DNA of 21,578 nt, taken from JAHIEZ01 sp964598275. Its GTDB lineage: Bacteria > Patescibacteriota > Microgenomatia > UBA12405. The notes under the pieces are model-generated. The model did no database searches and was not told where the DNA came from. It saw only the letters and a program-made list of their open reading frames with translations. Where the stretch lies: contig CAZRAZ010000008.1 in the NCBI GenBank assembly GCA_964598275.1, positions 1 to 21,578 of the forward strand. The letters are read 5' to 3'. The position numbers and the translations under genes are program-made. Below are positions 12,312 to 20,946 of the stretch, piece after piece (position 1 is the first letter of the stretch; every line of letters begins with the position of its first letter).

Positions 12312-13765
12312 TTTTGGAGACGAAAAATAATGGCAGGAGAGATGACTTGATCAACCGTGTAGTAAAGGTTCAGAAAATCGTCTAAACCGGCAAAATCGGG
12401 ACTGTCGGGAAAATAAACAATAAAGGGAGGAGGAGCGGCATTTAATCTTTCGATGGTTTCTTGGTAGGCATTAAAGTCGACAATGTGGTAGGTGACGGTA
12501 TAGCGACCGACAGGAAGGCGGTCGGAAAGGACATAAATAGAAGGCTCTGTGCCCCAGACGAATATTTTTTGATCAGGAGTGGTATTTTTTTTAATAAATT
12601 CGGCAATTTTTTGATTACTTAAGACATAATCACCCCAAAAACGGTAATAATCCTGACGACTGATTGAGCCGCTCGCGTAACTTAAGAAATTTTTGTAGTA
12701 AGGAAGACTGGGATAGTACCAAAACCGGTAATAAAAAAGAAAGAGAGCGGTGACAAAAAGGAGAATAAAAGAAAAGGAGAGATGATAGATTGTTTTGCCT
12801 TTTTGATCAAAGATGAAGCCAAGAAAAAGGCAGAGAGGTGGTAAAAGTTGGATAAAATAATGAGGATAGGGGCGACCGGAAAGAAGAACTCCAAAAAGGG
12901 CGCCAATAAACCAAAGAGTAATAAAACCAAAGTTTTTGCCTAAACGGCGACGAAAAAAATAGGTAAAGGCAACAAAGATAGTAAAAATGACGATTCTGAG
13001 AAAAAATTGAGATTGATAAAGAGGAAGGCGATAAGAACCACTTTCCCAGGAGGAAAGATAGCTGATATTTTGAAGAAGGGCGGCTTTGACGTAAACTTGG
13101 CCAGCACCAACTAAATAGTAGTAGAGAATGGTTGATAAAATCGGCAGAAGCAGACCAAGAGTAGGCAGATAGGCAAGAGATGAGAAAAGTTTTTTGAAAG
13201 TCGATTTGACTGTTTTTGATTGATAGAAAATAAGCCAAAACATAAGAGCGGCAAATTCGAAGATTACCGGAATTTTAAAAAGAAAAGCAAGAGAGAAAAA
13301 GACGCCGGCTAAAAGGAATTTGGTGGAAGTGAAGAGAAGAAGGGCACCAATAGTGGCGGGCATGATCATAAAAATTTCTCCATTTGAAATTTGGCCTTCA
13401 GTTAGGGGAATTGAAGAAAGAATGACAAAAAGAAGAGCAGCTAAAACTTGAGGCAATTGACGCTTAAAAAGTTTTTGGGCAAGACGATAAAAGAAGAAAA
13501 CATTAACAAGATTCCAGAAAAGCAAAATAAGCCTGAAAGTAGGAACGTTACCGGCAATGGCAGCTAAAATATAGATCAAAGGCGGTTTGTTGTCGTGGAT
13601 ATCGCGATAAAAAATCAGGCCTCTTTTGAGGCCTTGACCAAGAGTAAGATAGATATCTTCATCGGCGTAATTGTTGGGCTCGAAAAGAGAAGGCAGGCGA
13701 AGAAGAATGACAAGAAAAAAAATTGGAAAAAGCAACTTAAGGGTGTTTTTAAGATTTTTCCCCAT
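12308..13765 (-). CDS. Glycosyltransferase family 39-like integral membrane protein (ArnT/PMT type)
   Basis: A 485-residue multi-spanning protein of the GT-C fold. The first extracellular loop carries YADEDIYLTLGQGL and RDIHDNKPPLIY, matching the acidic catalytic loop and the DxKPP-type motif of the PMT_2/ArnT group, which use polyprenyl-phosphate sugars to glycosylate proteins or lipids outside the membrane. EGQISNGEIFMIMP follows as in related enzymes. About ten helices and a C-terminal soluble tail of about 100 residues are visible. Donor and acceptor are unknown. TATCAT lies 6 bp before the ATG, so it may have its own leaderless promoter in addition to read-through from GT2. Confidence 0.85.
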   Translation of the reverse strand: MGKNLKNTLKLLFPIFFLVILLRLPSLFEPNNYADEDIYLTLGQGLKRGLIFYRDIHDNKPPLIYILAAIAGNVPTFRLILLFWNLVNVFFFYRLAQKLFKRQLPQVLAALLFVILSSIPLTEGQISNGEIFMIMPATIGALLLFTSTKFLLAGVFFSLAFLFKIPVIFEFAALMFWLIFYQSKTVKSTFKKLFSSLAYLPTLGLLLPILSTILYYYLVGAGQVYVKAALLQNISYLSSWESGSYRLPLYQSQFFLRIVIFTIFVAFTYFFRRRLGKNFGFITLWFIGALFGVLLSGRPYPHYFIQLLPPLCLFLGFIFDQKGKTIYHLSFSFILLFVTALFLFYYRFWYYPSLPYYKNFLSYASGSISRQDYYRFWGDYVLSNQKIAEFIKKNTTPDQKIFVWGTEPSIYVLSDRLPVGRYTVTYHIVDFNAYQETIERLNAAPPPFIVYFPDSPDFAGLDDFLNLYYTVDQVISPAIIFRLQK

Positions 13766-13771
13766 GGGTAA

Positions 13772-13777
13772 ATGATA
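13772..13777 (-). promoter_or_regulatory. -10 hexamer TATCAT of the GT39-like gene
   Basis: On the minus strand, 5 of 6 consensus bases, 6 bp before the ATG at 13765, within the 27-bp gap to the GT2 gene. It has the same spacing as other leaderless candidates here. Confidence 0.4.
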
Positions 13778-13792
13778 ACAGATAGGAAGGAT

Positions 13793-15328
13793 TTAAGTTT
13801 TTTGGGTGGTTTTGTAAGTAAGGTATTTGCCGAATAAAAGCCGGGTGTGAGAATGAAGACCGGGAAGGACTGACATAACCAAAGTAGCAACCGGCATAAG
13901 GGGCCATTGAAAAATATTTTTTAAAATGTTTTTGAGACCGGTTTTTTGGTTTTTGGGACGAAGTTTCCAATCAAGAATGATGAGAATAAAGAGAGGGATA
14001 AGACAAATTGAAAGAATTAAATTAGAGATGCGAGGGAGATTAAAACCAAGAACGGTCTGAAAAAAACGGGGGTTTAAAATAACCGGCAAAGAAGTACCGA
14101 GAGTAAGAATAAACCAATTGCTGGACCAGATAAGATGGGTTTTAATTAAAACAAAAATACGAAGAAGACGGGTGATAAGAGGAATTTCGGAATGAAGACG
14201 AGCTTGTTCGATGGCATAAGGAATGTCGGTAGCCCCCCAAGCATGACGAACACATTGGCTGTAACGGTTTTTTAGAGCAGAAAAATAACTGTGACCACTG
14301 GGAGCATTGACAAGAGTGGGTAGAAAAATGGGAGAAACAGAAACCTGGCCTTGGTTGGCAAAAAAGGTCTGTAGAAAAATATGCCAATCTTCGGGAATCA
14401 TGTCGACATCCCAATAGTTAACTGAATCAATTAGCTTATAAGAGGAAGAATAACAGGAATAATTAAAAAAGAGACCGTCGGGCTCTTGAATATTGGCGAT
14501 ATGAATAACATTGCCAAGAGTGCCGATAATACGAATAGGAGCCGGCACCTGATTGATATTATGATGCCAAAAAATGGGTGATTGCCAAAATTTTAAATAA
14601 CGGCGGGGATCGGAGGCAAAAGCGTAGGTAAGGGCAGAAAAATATTTGGGATGAAAAATAGTATCAACGTCACAACTGGTTAAGGTTAACTGATCTATCA
14701 AAAATTTACCATCAGGGTTTGATTTGCTTTTGATAAAAGTTTTTTTAAAGTGTTTGGCGGCCCAGGCTTCGTTGGTGTGTTTGCCGGCAATTTCACCTTT
14801 GAGATTTCCCGGGTGCTTGGTAAAAATGAGGGAACCAAAGGTATTTTTGTATTTGGCGGAAAAAAATTTGATGGTGGCAGTGTTACTGTCTGCACCAGCC
14901 CGTTCTTCTTGGGCAATAACAAGATGGATTTTTTGAAGATCAATATCAATTTGTCCAGCTAGGCTGGAAACGGCCATATCGACAACATTAACCGGCTCTT
15001 TATAGGAAGAGATAATGATGACATGATTGATTTGGTCGTACTTAAACCAATCGGCGCGAAAATCGTCCTGAAAAAGTGTTTTCCAGTCGAGGCGACTGGC
15101 TGACTTGATTTTACCGTAACCGACTGAAGCCAGAATAGCTGATTTAAATGACTGATACAGCCAGTAAAATAAAAAGGCGATAACAAAATAGGCCACCGCT
15201 TTGGGAAAAACAAAGACACCCCAGAGAGGAAAGACGATAATACTCCAAGCCAAAAGACCGGGGATCATCTCCCAAAAGCGATAAATTTTGCTGGACTTGT
15301 TTATGGTTAAAACAGTTGATTTGGCCAT
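13793..15328 (-). CDS. Membrane glycosyltransferase family 2
   Basis: A 511-residue protein with two N-terminal membrane helices (about 22-60), a cytoplasmic GT-A domain (about 95-370) and two or three C-terminal helices (about 388-490). The catalytic domain begins with HVIIISSYKEP, has the metal-binding DVD at 220-222 (TSCDVDT), an acidic ED at 313-314 (MIPEDWHIF) and QCVRHAWG at 358-365 in place of the processive QxxRW. That arrangement is typical of membrane-embedded GT2 enzymes making surface polysaccharide. The sugar is unknown. It is the first gene of the minus-strand cluster. A TATACT at 15362-15357 would give a leader of about 20 nt. Confidence 0.88.
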   Translation of the reverse strand: MAKSTVLTINKSSKIYRFWEMIPGLLAWSIIVFPLWGVFVFPKAVAYFVIAFLFYWLYQSFKSAILASVGYGKIKSASRLDWKTLFQDDFRADWFKYDQINHVIIISSYKEPVNVVDMAVSSLAGQIDIDLQKIHLVIAQEERAGADSNTATIKFFSAKYKNTFGSLIFTKHPGNLKGEIAGKHTNEAWAAKHFKKTFIKSKSNPDGKFLIDQLTLTSCDVDTIFHPKYFSALTYAFASDPRRYLKFWQSPIFWHHNINQVPAPIRIIGTLGNVIHIANIQEPDGLFFNYSCYSSSYKLIDSVNYWDVDMIPEDWHIFLQTFFANQGQVSVSPIFLPTLVNAPSGHSYFSALKNRYSQCVRHAWGATDIPYAIEQARLHSEIPLITRLLRIFVLIKTHLIWSSNWFILTLGTSLPVILNPRFFQTVLGFNLPRISNLILSICLIPLFILIILDWKLRPKNQKTGLKNILKNIFQWPLMPVATLVMSVLPGLHSHTRLLFGKYLTYKTTQKT

Positions 15329-15356
15329 AATATCAAGAAAATCTTGACTATGGGAT

Positions 15357-15362
15357 AGTATA
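15357..15362 (-). promoter_or_regulatory. Possible -10 (TATACT) of the GT2 cluster
   Basis: TATACT on the minus strand, about 28 bp before the GT2 ATG, in the 69-bp divergent spacer. Unlike other first genes here it would leave a short leader without a Shine-Dalgarno sequence. Confidence is low. Confidence 0.3.
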
Positions 15363-15384
15363 GCAAAAAGAGAGGGGCTTGGGC

Positions 15385-15390
15385 TAGAAT
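15385..15390 (+). promoter_or_regulatory. -10 hexamer TAGAAT of the second nucleotidyltransferase gene
   Basis: TAGAAT lies 7 bp before the ATG at 15398. AGAGGAG (15391-15397) touches the ATG directly, too close to act on it as a Shine-Dalgarno, though it could serve a TTG at 15407. Confidence 0.4.
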
Positions 15391-15397
15391 AGAGGAG

Positions 15398-16174
15398 ATG
15401 GAAGAATTGAAAAAGGCAATAAAAAAAACTTTGGCTTATGCTAAAAATTTCGGAATGGAATTAAATTTAGAAGAATTGCGGCAAAGATTGATAAGCAGAC
15501 AAGTTTACGCCAGAACAGAGGTGGAAAGGGCGGTAAAAGAAATGGGTTTAAGTTTGGGCGGAAAAAATGGTAAAGAAACGAGAAGAAAAATGAGAGAGGC
15601 AAGAAAGGCGCTAAAAAAGATGGCGGATAACGATAAAAATATCCTGTTTTTGGGAGTAACGGGATCGGTGGCGGGAGGGAATGCCAAAGAAAATGATGAT
15701 ATTGATATAATGGTGGTTTGCAAAAAAAATCGTTTGTGGTGGTGCCGGTGGAAATTAAAAATTTTTTTGAAAAAAAAAGGAATAAAACACAGAGAGGCGG
15801 GAAAGAGGGAAGAACAAAATGCGTTTTGTTTCAATTTGTGGATGGAAGAAGATAGTTTGAAGATTCCTCTGTCAAGACAAAACAAAAAAACAGCTATGGA
15901 TTTGATATTGATGAAGCCGGTGATAAAAAGAGAGAAAAATTATGAAAAATTTATGAGAAAAAATCTTTGGGTGAAAAAATGGGTGGCGACAGGTTACAAA
16001 AATACCCTCCTACGCACCTCCGCTTCGCTTCGGGCTTCGGAAGGACAAAGAGAAAATAACCTTCTTCTTGACATAATTAACCTGGTAATGTTTTGGGGGC
16101 AGTATGTCTATATGAAATCAAAGATGAAAGGAGAATTGGTGGAGTTTAAACGAGCCTTCTTTCACCGTAAGTAA
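15398..16174 (+). CDS. Polymerase beta-like nucleotidyltransferase domain protein
   Basis: A 258-residue basic protein. FLGVTGSVAGGNAKENDDID (85-104) contains the GS turn, the asparagine and the Asp101/Asp103 metal pair of nucleotidyltransferase-fold proteins. A helical, Lys-rich N-terminal region and a C-terminal helical part follow no family I can name. The substrate is unknown. Residues 206-217 (RTSASLRASEGQ) come from a GC-richer patch unlike the rest and may be an in-frame insertion. ATG 15398 is chosen because of the -10 spacing; TTG 15407 is the alternative. The next gene begins 17 bp downstream with its own -10. Confidence 0.75.
   Translation: MEELKKAIKKTLAYAKNFGMELNLEELRQRLISRQVYARTEVERAVKEMGLSLGGKNGKETRRKMREARKALKKMADNDKNILFLGVTGSVAGGNAKENDDIDIMVVCKKNRLWWCRWKLKIFLKKKGIKHREAGKREEQNAFCFNLWMEEDSLKIPLSRQNKKTAMDLILMKPVIKREKNYEKFMRKNLWVKKWVATGYKNTLLRTSASLRASEGQRENNLLLDIINLVMFWGQYVYMKSKMKGELVEFKRAFFHRK
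16007..16045. repeat. GC-rich TTCG-repeat segment inside the nucleotidyltransferase gene
   Basis: The patch carries three CTTCG units (16023-16039) bracketed by CCTCCG and CGGAAGG, an imperfect inverted repeat. It encodes about 12 residues rich in Arg, Ser and Ala, in frame, in a gene that is otherwise Lys- and A-rich. Confidence 0.45.
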
Positions 16175-16179
16175 ATTGA

Positions 16180-16185
16180 TAAAAT
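16180..16185 (+). promoter_or_regulatory. -10 hexamer TAAAAT of the DUF5667-like/PBP operon
   Basis: TAAAAT lies 6 bp before the ATG at 16192. The -35 is weak. This would drive the three-gene envelope operon that follows. Confidence 0.45.
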
Positions 16186-16191
16186 AGGCCT

Positions 16192-16788
16192 ATGACAAAA
16201 AAGATCCTGGGGATAACGATAGTATTAATTTTGGCAGGGGTGATTTTACTGGTTTCGGTAGCCAGAGCCAGTTTGAGTTTGACATTAAAAAAAGAAAAAG
16301 AAAATGTTTTGAGAAAAGTGCCGATAAAATTATTGATAGAACAAGAAGATGGAGGAATTAAGACAGAGGTTTATTTGCTGCCACCGGTAAGAACTTTGCC
16401 GAGTAGTGTTTTTTATAATATAAAGAGAATAAGAGATTTGCTGTGGATAGGTTTTTGTCAAGAAAAGGATGAAAAAATCAGTCTGGCAATGTTACTGGCT
16501 GATAAAAAAATGGCTGAAGCTCAAATTTTGTTTGTGAACGGACAAGCTGACCAAGCAATGAAGGCGGCAGAAGACGGTATTGATTTGTGGGAAAGAGCCA
16601 AAAAAATGTGGCAAAGCCTGGATAAAGATGACGAAAAAAATGAAGTGGTAAAAACAAAGATAGACCTGGCAGGGCGGGCCTATGAAAAAATATTGAGAAG
16701 AGCAGAAGGGGCAGTAGATGTAAACCAGGCAGAGTATCAACAAATTGTGGACAGGTTGGAGAGAATAAATGAAGAAAAGAAAGAATAG
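16192..16788 (+). CDS. DUF5667-like exported protein
   Basis: A 198-residue protein with an N-terminal signal or anchor (residues 5-25), then an extracellular helical region. The pattern YLLPPVRTLPSSVFYNIKRIRDLL (57-80), followed by helices with LADKKMAEAQ and a run of acidic and basic helices, matches my recollection of the DUF5667 domain common in Microgenomates and other envelope proteins. The function is unknown. Its last 20 bp overlap the first PBP gene in another frame, so the pair is probably translationally coupled and the protein may help or regulate the peptidoglycan synthases. Confidence 0.7.
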   Translation: MTKKILGITIVLILAGVILLVSVARASLSLTLKKEKENVLRKVPIKLLIEQEDGGIKTEVYLLPPVRTLPSSVFYNIKRIRDLLWIGFCQEKDEKISLAMLLADKKMAEAQILFVNGQADQAMKAAEDGIDLWERAKKMWQSLDKDDEKNEVVKTKIDLAGRAYEKILRRAEGAVDVNQAEYQQIVDRLERINEEKKE

Positions 16789-18910
16789 AAAAACGAGTTT
16801 AAAATGGCTGATTAGAATAGGAATGATTTTGGTGATCTTGACTTTTTTGGGTTCGGTTTGGTTACTAAAAGATGTGCCTAATCCGAGAAAGTTGAGTAGT
16901 GGAGATTATCCGGAATCGTCAAGAATCTTTGATAGAAACAGAGTGCTGTTGTATGAATTTTTTTCGGAAAAGAGAAGGGTGATAGTGAAATTGTCACAGG
17001 TACCGGAAAATTTGAAGTTGGCCACATTGGCAATTGAGGACGCAAAATTTTATAAACATTGGGGTTTTGATATCAGAGGAATAGTACGGGCAATTTATAA
17101 AACCTTGTCGGGACAAAGACTGGAGGGAGGGTCAACCATAACTCAACAATTGATTAAAAATGCTCTATTGAGTCCGGAAAGAACAGTAAGCAGAAAGGTA
17201 AAAGAGGCAATTTTGACCGTAGCAACTGAAATTTTGTACAGCAAGGATCAAATTCTGGAAATGTATATGAATCAAACTCCATACGGAGGAACATTTTGGG
17301 GAGTGGAAACGGCAGCACGGGGTTACTTTAATAAGGAGATAGAAGACTTAAGCTTAGCTGAATCGGCCCTGATTGCCGGATTGCCGGGATCGCCAACCCG
17401 TTATTCCCCTTTTTCGAATCCCAAAGGAGCAAAGGACAGACAAGTGTTGGTGTTGAAGAGAATGAAAGAAGAGGGGTATATTAACCAAGAGGAGATGGAA
17501 GAGGCAGAGAAGGAAGATTTGAATTTTTATATTAGCAAGGAAGGGATAAGAGCGCCGCATTTTGTGTTTTGGATAAAAGACATGTTGGTAGAAGAATACG
17601 GACTGACGAAGGTAAACGAAGGCGGGCTTAATATTGTGACCAGTTTGGATATTGAAATTCAAGATTATGTTCAGGAGACAGTGGCAAAAGAGATTGCCGG
17701 TTTGAAAAAACAAAAAATTAGCAACGGAGCGGTGGTGGTGACCAGACCAAAAACGGGAGAAGTGCTGGCAATGGTGGGATCGAAAGATTATTTTGCCAAC
17801 GATATTGACGGCCAGGTAAATGTGGCGACGGCTTTAAGACAACCGGGATCATCGATTAAACCGTTAAATTATGCGGTTGGTTTGGAATTGGGAAAAATTA
17901 CAGCGGCGGCAATAGTTGACGATAGTCCAACTTGTTTTCAGGTACCGGGACAAAAGATTTACTGCCCGACCAATTACGGCAACAGTTACCATGGAATTCA
18001 AAGTATCAGAAATTCTTTGGCAAATTCTTTAAATGTCGGAGCGGTGAAAGTGCTAAAACTTAATGGGGTAGAAACTTTTGTGGCTTCGGCCTCGGCTATG
18101 GGAATAAGTACCTTTAATGATCCGCGAAATTATGGATTGTCTTTAACTTTGGGAGGAGGAGAAGTAAAAATGATTGATATGGCGATTGCTTTTGGAGTGT
18201 TTGCCAATAACGGAGTGAGACAAGATTGGCATCCGATATTGGAAATAAAGGACAAGAAGGGAGGGGTGATTCAAAAATACGAATATGTACCGGGAGACAG
18301 AGTGCTTTCGAGAGAAACTTCATTTTTGATCAGTGATATTTTGGCTGATGACGGGGCCAGAAGCATGGTGTTTGGGCGGGGCTCAAAACTTAACATAAAA
18401 GATCATCCGGAAGTGGCGGTGAAAACGGGAACGACCAATGATATGAGAGACAACTGGACTATAGGATACACCACTGATTATGTGGTAACCGTATGGGTGG
18501 GAAATAATAATAATTCAAAAATGAGTTGGGTGGCCTCGGGAATTACGGGAGCAACGCCGATATGGAATACGGTGATGACACGTTTATTGACCGATGTAAA
18601 AGTAAAAAAGAACATAATGCCGACAGAAATGGTAAAAATACAGGTATGTAATCTGACGGGAAAATTAATTCCGGAAGGAGGTTGTGATGTTCACTTCGAA
18701 TTTTTCAAAAAAGAATATGTTCCAAGTGAAAGAGCGCCGTTGAAACAAAACGTGTTGATTGATAAAGATACAGGAAGAATAGTGACCGAAGGGGAAGAGA
18801 GGCCAAATGTAGAATGGCAAGAACATCTGATAACAAAAGAAATTAACGGTCAAATGGTTTGTCTTGATTGCCCAAAAAATGAAACTGAAAAAGAAGTAAG
18901 AACATGGTAA
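16769..18910 (+). CDS. Penicillin-binding protein 1A family (transglycosylase and transpeptidase)
   Basis: A bifunctional class A PBP that polymerises lipid II into glycan strands and crosslinks them outside the membrane. The 713-residue protein has one membrane helix (about 13-34), a GT51 domain with the catalytic Glu90 in AIEDAKFYKH and GGSTITQQLIKN (120-131), then a transpeptidase domain with SxxK at 361-364 (SSIK), SxN at 420-422 and KTG at 552-554. A Cys pair flanks a loop at about 389-399, and four more Cys occur in the tail, including a CLDC. The start has a fair Shine-Dalgarno (GGAGAG, 5 bp upstream) inside the DUF5667-like gene. The second PBP gene overlaps its stop. Confidence 0.95.
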   Translation: MKKRKNRKTSLKWLIRIGMILVILTFLGSVWLLKDVPNPRKLSSGDYPESSRIFDRNRVLLYEFFSEKRRVIVKLSQVPENLKLATLAIEDAKFYKHWGFDIRGIVRAIYKTLSGQRLEGGSTITQQLIKNALLSPERTVSRKVKEAILTVATEILYSKDQILEMYMNQTPYGGTFWGVETAARGYFNKEIEDLSLAESALIAGLPGSPTRYSPFSNPKGAKDRQVLVLKRMKEEGYINQEEMEEAEKEDLNFYISKEGIRAPHFVFWIKDMLVEEYGLTKVNEGGLNIVTSLDIEIQDYVQETVAKEIAGLKKQKISNGAVVVTRPKTGEVLAMVGSKDYFANDIDGQVNVATALRQPGSSIKPLNYAVGLELGKITAAAIVDDSPTCFQVPGQKIYCPTNYGNSYHGIQSIRNSLANSLNVGAVKVLKLNGVETFVASASAMGISTFNDPRNYGLSLTLGGGEVKMIDMAIAFGVFANNGVRQDWHPILEIKDKKGGVIQKYEYVPGDRVLSRETSFLISDILADDGARSMVFGRGSKLNIKDHPEVAVKTGTTNDMRDNWTIGYTTDYVVTVWVGNNNNSKMSWVASGITGATPIWNTVMTRLLTDVKVKKNIMPTEMVKIQVCNLTGKLIPEGGCDVHFEFFKKEYVPSERAPLKQNVLIDKDTGRIVTEGEERPNVEWQEHLITKEINGQMVCLDCPKNETEKEVRTW

Positions 18911-20946
18911 TGAAGAAAAGAATAGAAAAATTATTGGTAAAAATAGGCAGGCCGATTGTTTTGATATTGAAATTTTTGGTAAGACTAATAAAAAAAATTT
19001 GTAGTGTTTATTTGTTGATGAGCTTGTTGTTTGTGTCTTTGTCGATAGGAAGCGTCTGGTTTTATAAAGAAATCTTGATAGGCTTGCCAAATATTAATCA
19101 AATTTATTATCTACCAAGATTGTCGAGTAAAATTTTGGATAGAAATGGTAATTTGCTTTATAAATTTTATGAGAGTGAAGACAGAAGTTGGATAACTATT
19201 GATAAAATTCCGGAATCTTTGATTTTAGCGACAATTGCAATTGAAGATAAGGACTTTTATAAACATAAGGGCTTGTCGGTAAGGGGCATTGCCAGAGCAA
19301 TTTGGTATAACTTAAAAAAAGAAAAGGATGATAATCTGCAAGGAGGATCAACCATAACCCAACAATTGGTTAAAAATGTTTTCTTTGACAATCAAAAAAA
19401 CTATAAGAGAAAAATAAAAGAAGCCATTTTAACTTTGTTGCTAGAGCAAAAATTGAGCAAAAATGAAATACTGGAAAGATATTTTAACCAAGTGTCCTAT
19501 GGTGGAGAAACATATGGAGCAGAAGAAGCCAGTTGGAAATATTTTGGCAAAAACGTGTGGGAAATAAATACGGCGCAAGCGGCTTTTTTGGCGGGTTTAC
19601 CGGCAGCACCCAGTTATTACTCCCCTTTTGGGCAGTATCCTTATTTTGCCCATTTACGACAAAAACATGTAATTGAAGAAATGTATAAAGCCGGCTTTAT
19701 TGAGGAAGAGGCAATGATGAGATTGTTGGAAACAGAAGTGGAAATCAAACCGGAGATAAAAATGATTAAGGCTCCCCATTTTGTGTTTTGGGTGAGATCG
19801 GAATTAGAAAGAAGATATGGCTTTGTCAACTTTGAAAGACAGGGGTTGACGGTGATAAGCAGTTTGGATCTCGGAGTACAAGAAATGGCTGAGGAAATAG
19901 TTAAAAATGAGGTAGATAAGGTAAAAAACTTAAGAATAAGCAACGGGGCGGCTTTAGTTTTGGATGTAAAAACTGGTGATATTTTGGCAATGGTGGGATC
20001 AAAAGATTATGAGGCTAGCGATATTGACGGAAAATACAATGTGACAACGGCACTAAGACAACCCGGCTCATCGATAAAACCGATTAATTATTTAGTGGCC
20101 TTCAAGAGAGGAGAAACTTTAATGTCGACAGTGGAAGATGCGCCGATCTGTTATCAAATAGCAGGACAAAAACCTTATTGTCCCCAAAATTACAACGGAA
20201 AATACATGGGCAGAATTAACTTTAAAACCGCCCTAGCGTCCTCTTTAAACGTGCCGTCGGTTAAAATTTTGGCAGAAAACGGAACGGAAAATATGATAGA
20301 AATGGCAGAGAAAATGGGAATTTCTACCTGGAAGGATAGATCGCGATTCGGATTGGCTTTGGCTTTGGGGGCAGGAGAAGTAAAAATGACAGAAATGGCT
20401 CAGGCATATTCTGTTTTTGCCAACACGGGAGAAAGGGTGGAAATAAATCCAATATTAAAAATTGAAAATTATCTGGGAGAGACGGTGTTTGTAAAGAGTA
20501 CCGAAAAAGAAAGAGTGGTGGAACCGGAATATACTTTTTTGATCAACAGAGCTTTGTCTGACAATCAGGCCAGATCTCCTATTTTTGGATGGAATTCACA
20601 GTTAAAAATCGAGGGTAGAGTGGTGGCGGTAAAAACGGGAACGACGAATAATTTGAAAGACAATTGGTGCATCGGTTGGACTTCAAATGTGCTGGTAGCG
20701 GCATGGGTGGGTAATAATGATTCAAGTCCGATGAGCTGGGTAGCCTCGGGTATAAGCGGAGCGACACCGATATGGAGGGAGATAATGAATAAAATGCTTT
20801 TAAAAATGCCAAACGAAGAATGGGCCGTGCCGGAAAAAATTGTAAAGAAAAGCGTGTGTGGAAAAGAAGAATACTTTGTGACCGGAAGCGAAAAAAAAGT
20901 TAGCTGTCCGATGGTGGCAACACCGACTCCTTCGGGAACAAATTAA
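18904..20946 (+). CDS. Second penicillin-binding protein 1A family enzyme, tandem paralogue
   Basis: A 680-residue class A PBP clearly related to the one before it. There is a longer basic, hydrophobic N-terminus with one or two helices (about 15-55), then the GT51 Glu114 in AIEDKDFYKH, GGSTITQQLVKN (147-158), SxxK at 389-392, SxN at 447-449 and KTG at 577-579. Both active sites look intact, and a Cys pair (CYQIAGQKPYC) matches the paralogue. The C-terminal tail is shorter, ending in a Thr/Pro-rich piece. Start: ATG 18904 overlaps the upstream stop by 7 bp; ATG 18910, overlapping as TAATG, is equally possible and removes two residues. The 3' end overlaps the convergent gene by 4 bp. Confidence 0.95.
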   Translation: MVMKKRIEKLLVKIGRPIVLILKFLVRLIKKICSVYLLMSLLFVSLSIGSVWFYKEILIGLPNINQIYYLPRLSSKILDRNGNLLYKFYESEDRSWITIDKIPESLILATIAIEDKDFYKHKGLSVRGIARAIWYNLKKEKDDNLQGGSTITQQLVKNVFFDNQKNYKRKIKEAILTLLLEQKLSKNEILERYFNQVSYGGETYGAEEASWKYFGKNVWEINTAQAAFLAGLPAAPSYYSPFGQYPYFAHLRQKHVIEEMYKAGFIEEEAMMRLLETEVEIKPEIKMIKAPHFVFWVRSELERRYGFVNFERQGLTVISSLDLGVQEMAEEIVKNEVDKVKNLRISNGAALVLDVKTGDILAMVGSKDYEASDIDGKYNVTTALRQPGSSIKPINYLVAFKRGETLMSTVEDAPICYQIAGQKPYCPQNYNGKYMGRINFKTALASSLNVPSVKILAENGTENMIEMAEKMGISTWKDRSRFGLALALGAGEVKMTEMAQAYSVFANTGERVEINPILKIENYLGETVFVKSTEKERVVEPEYTFLINRALSDNQARSPIFGWNSQLKIEGRVVAVKTGTTNNLKDNWCIGWTSNVLVAAWVGNNDSSPMSWVASGISGATPIWREIMNKMLLKMPNEEWAVPEKIVKKSVCGKEEYFVTGSEKKVSCPMVATPTPSGTN

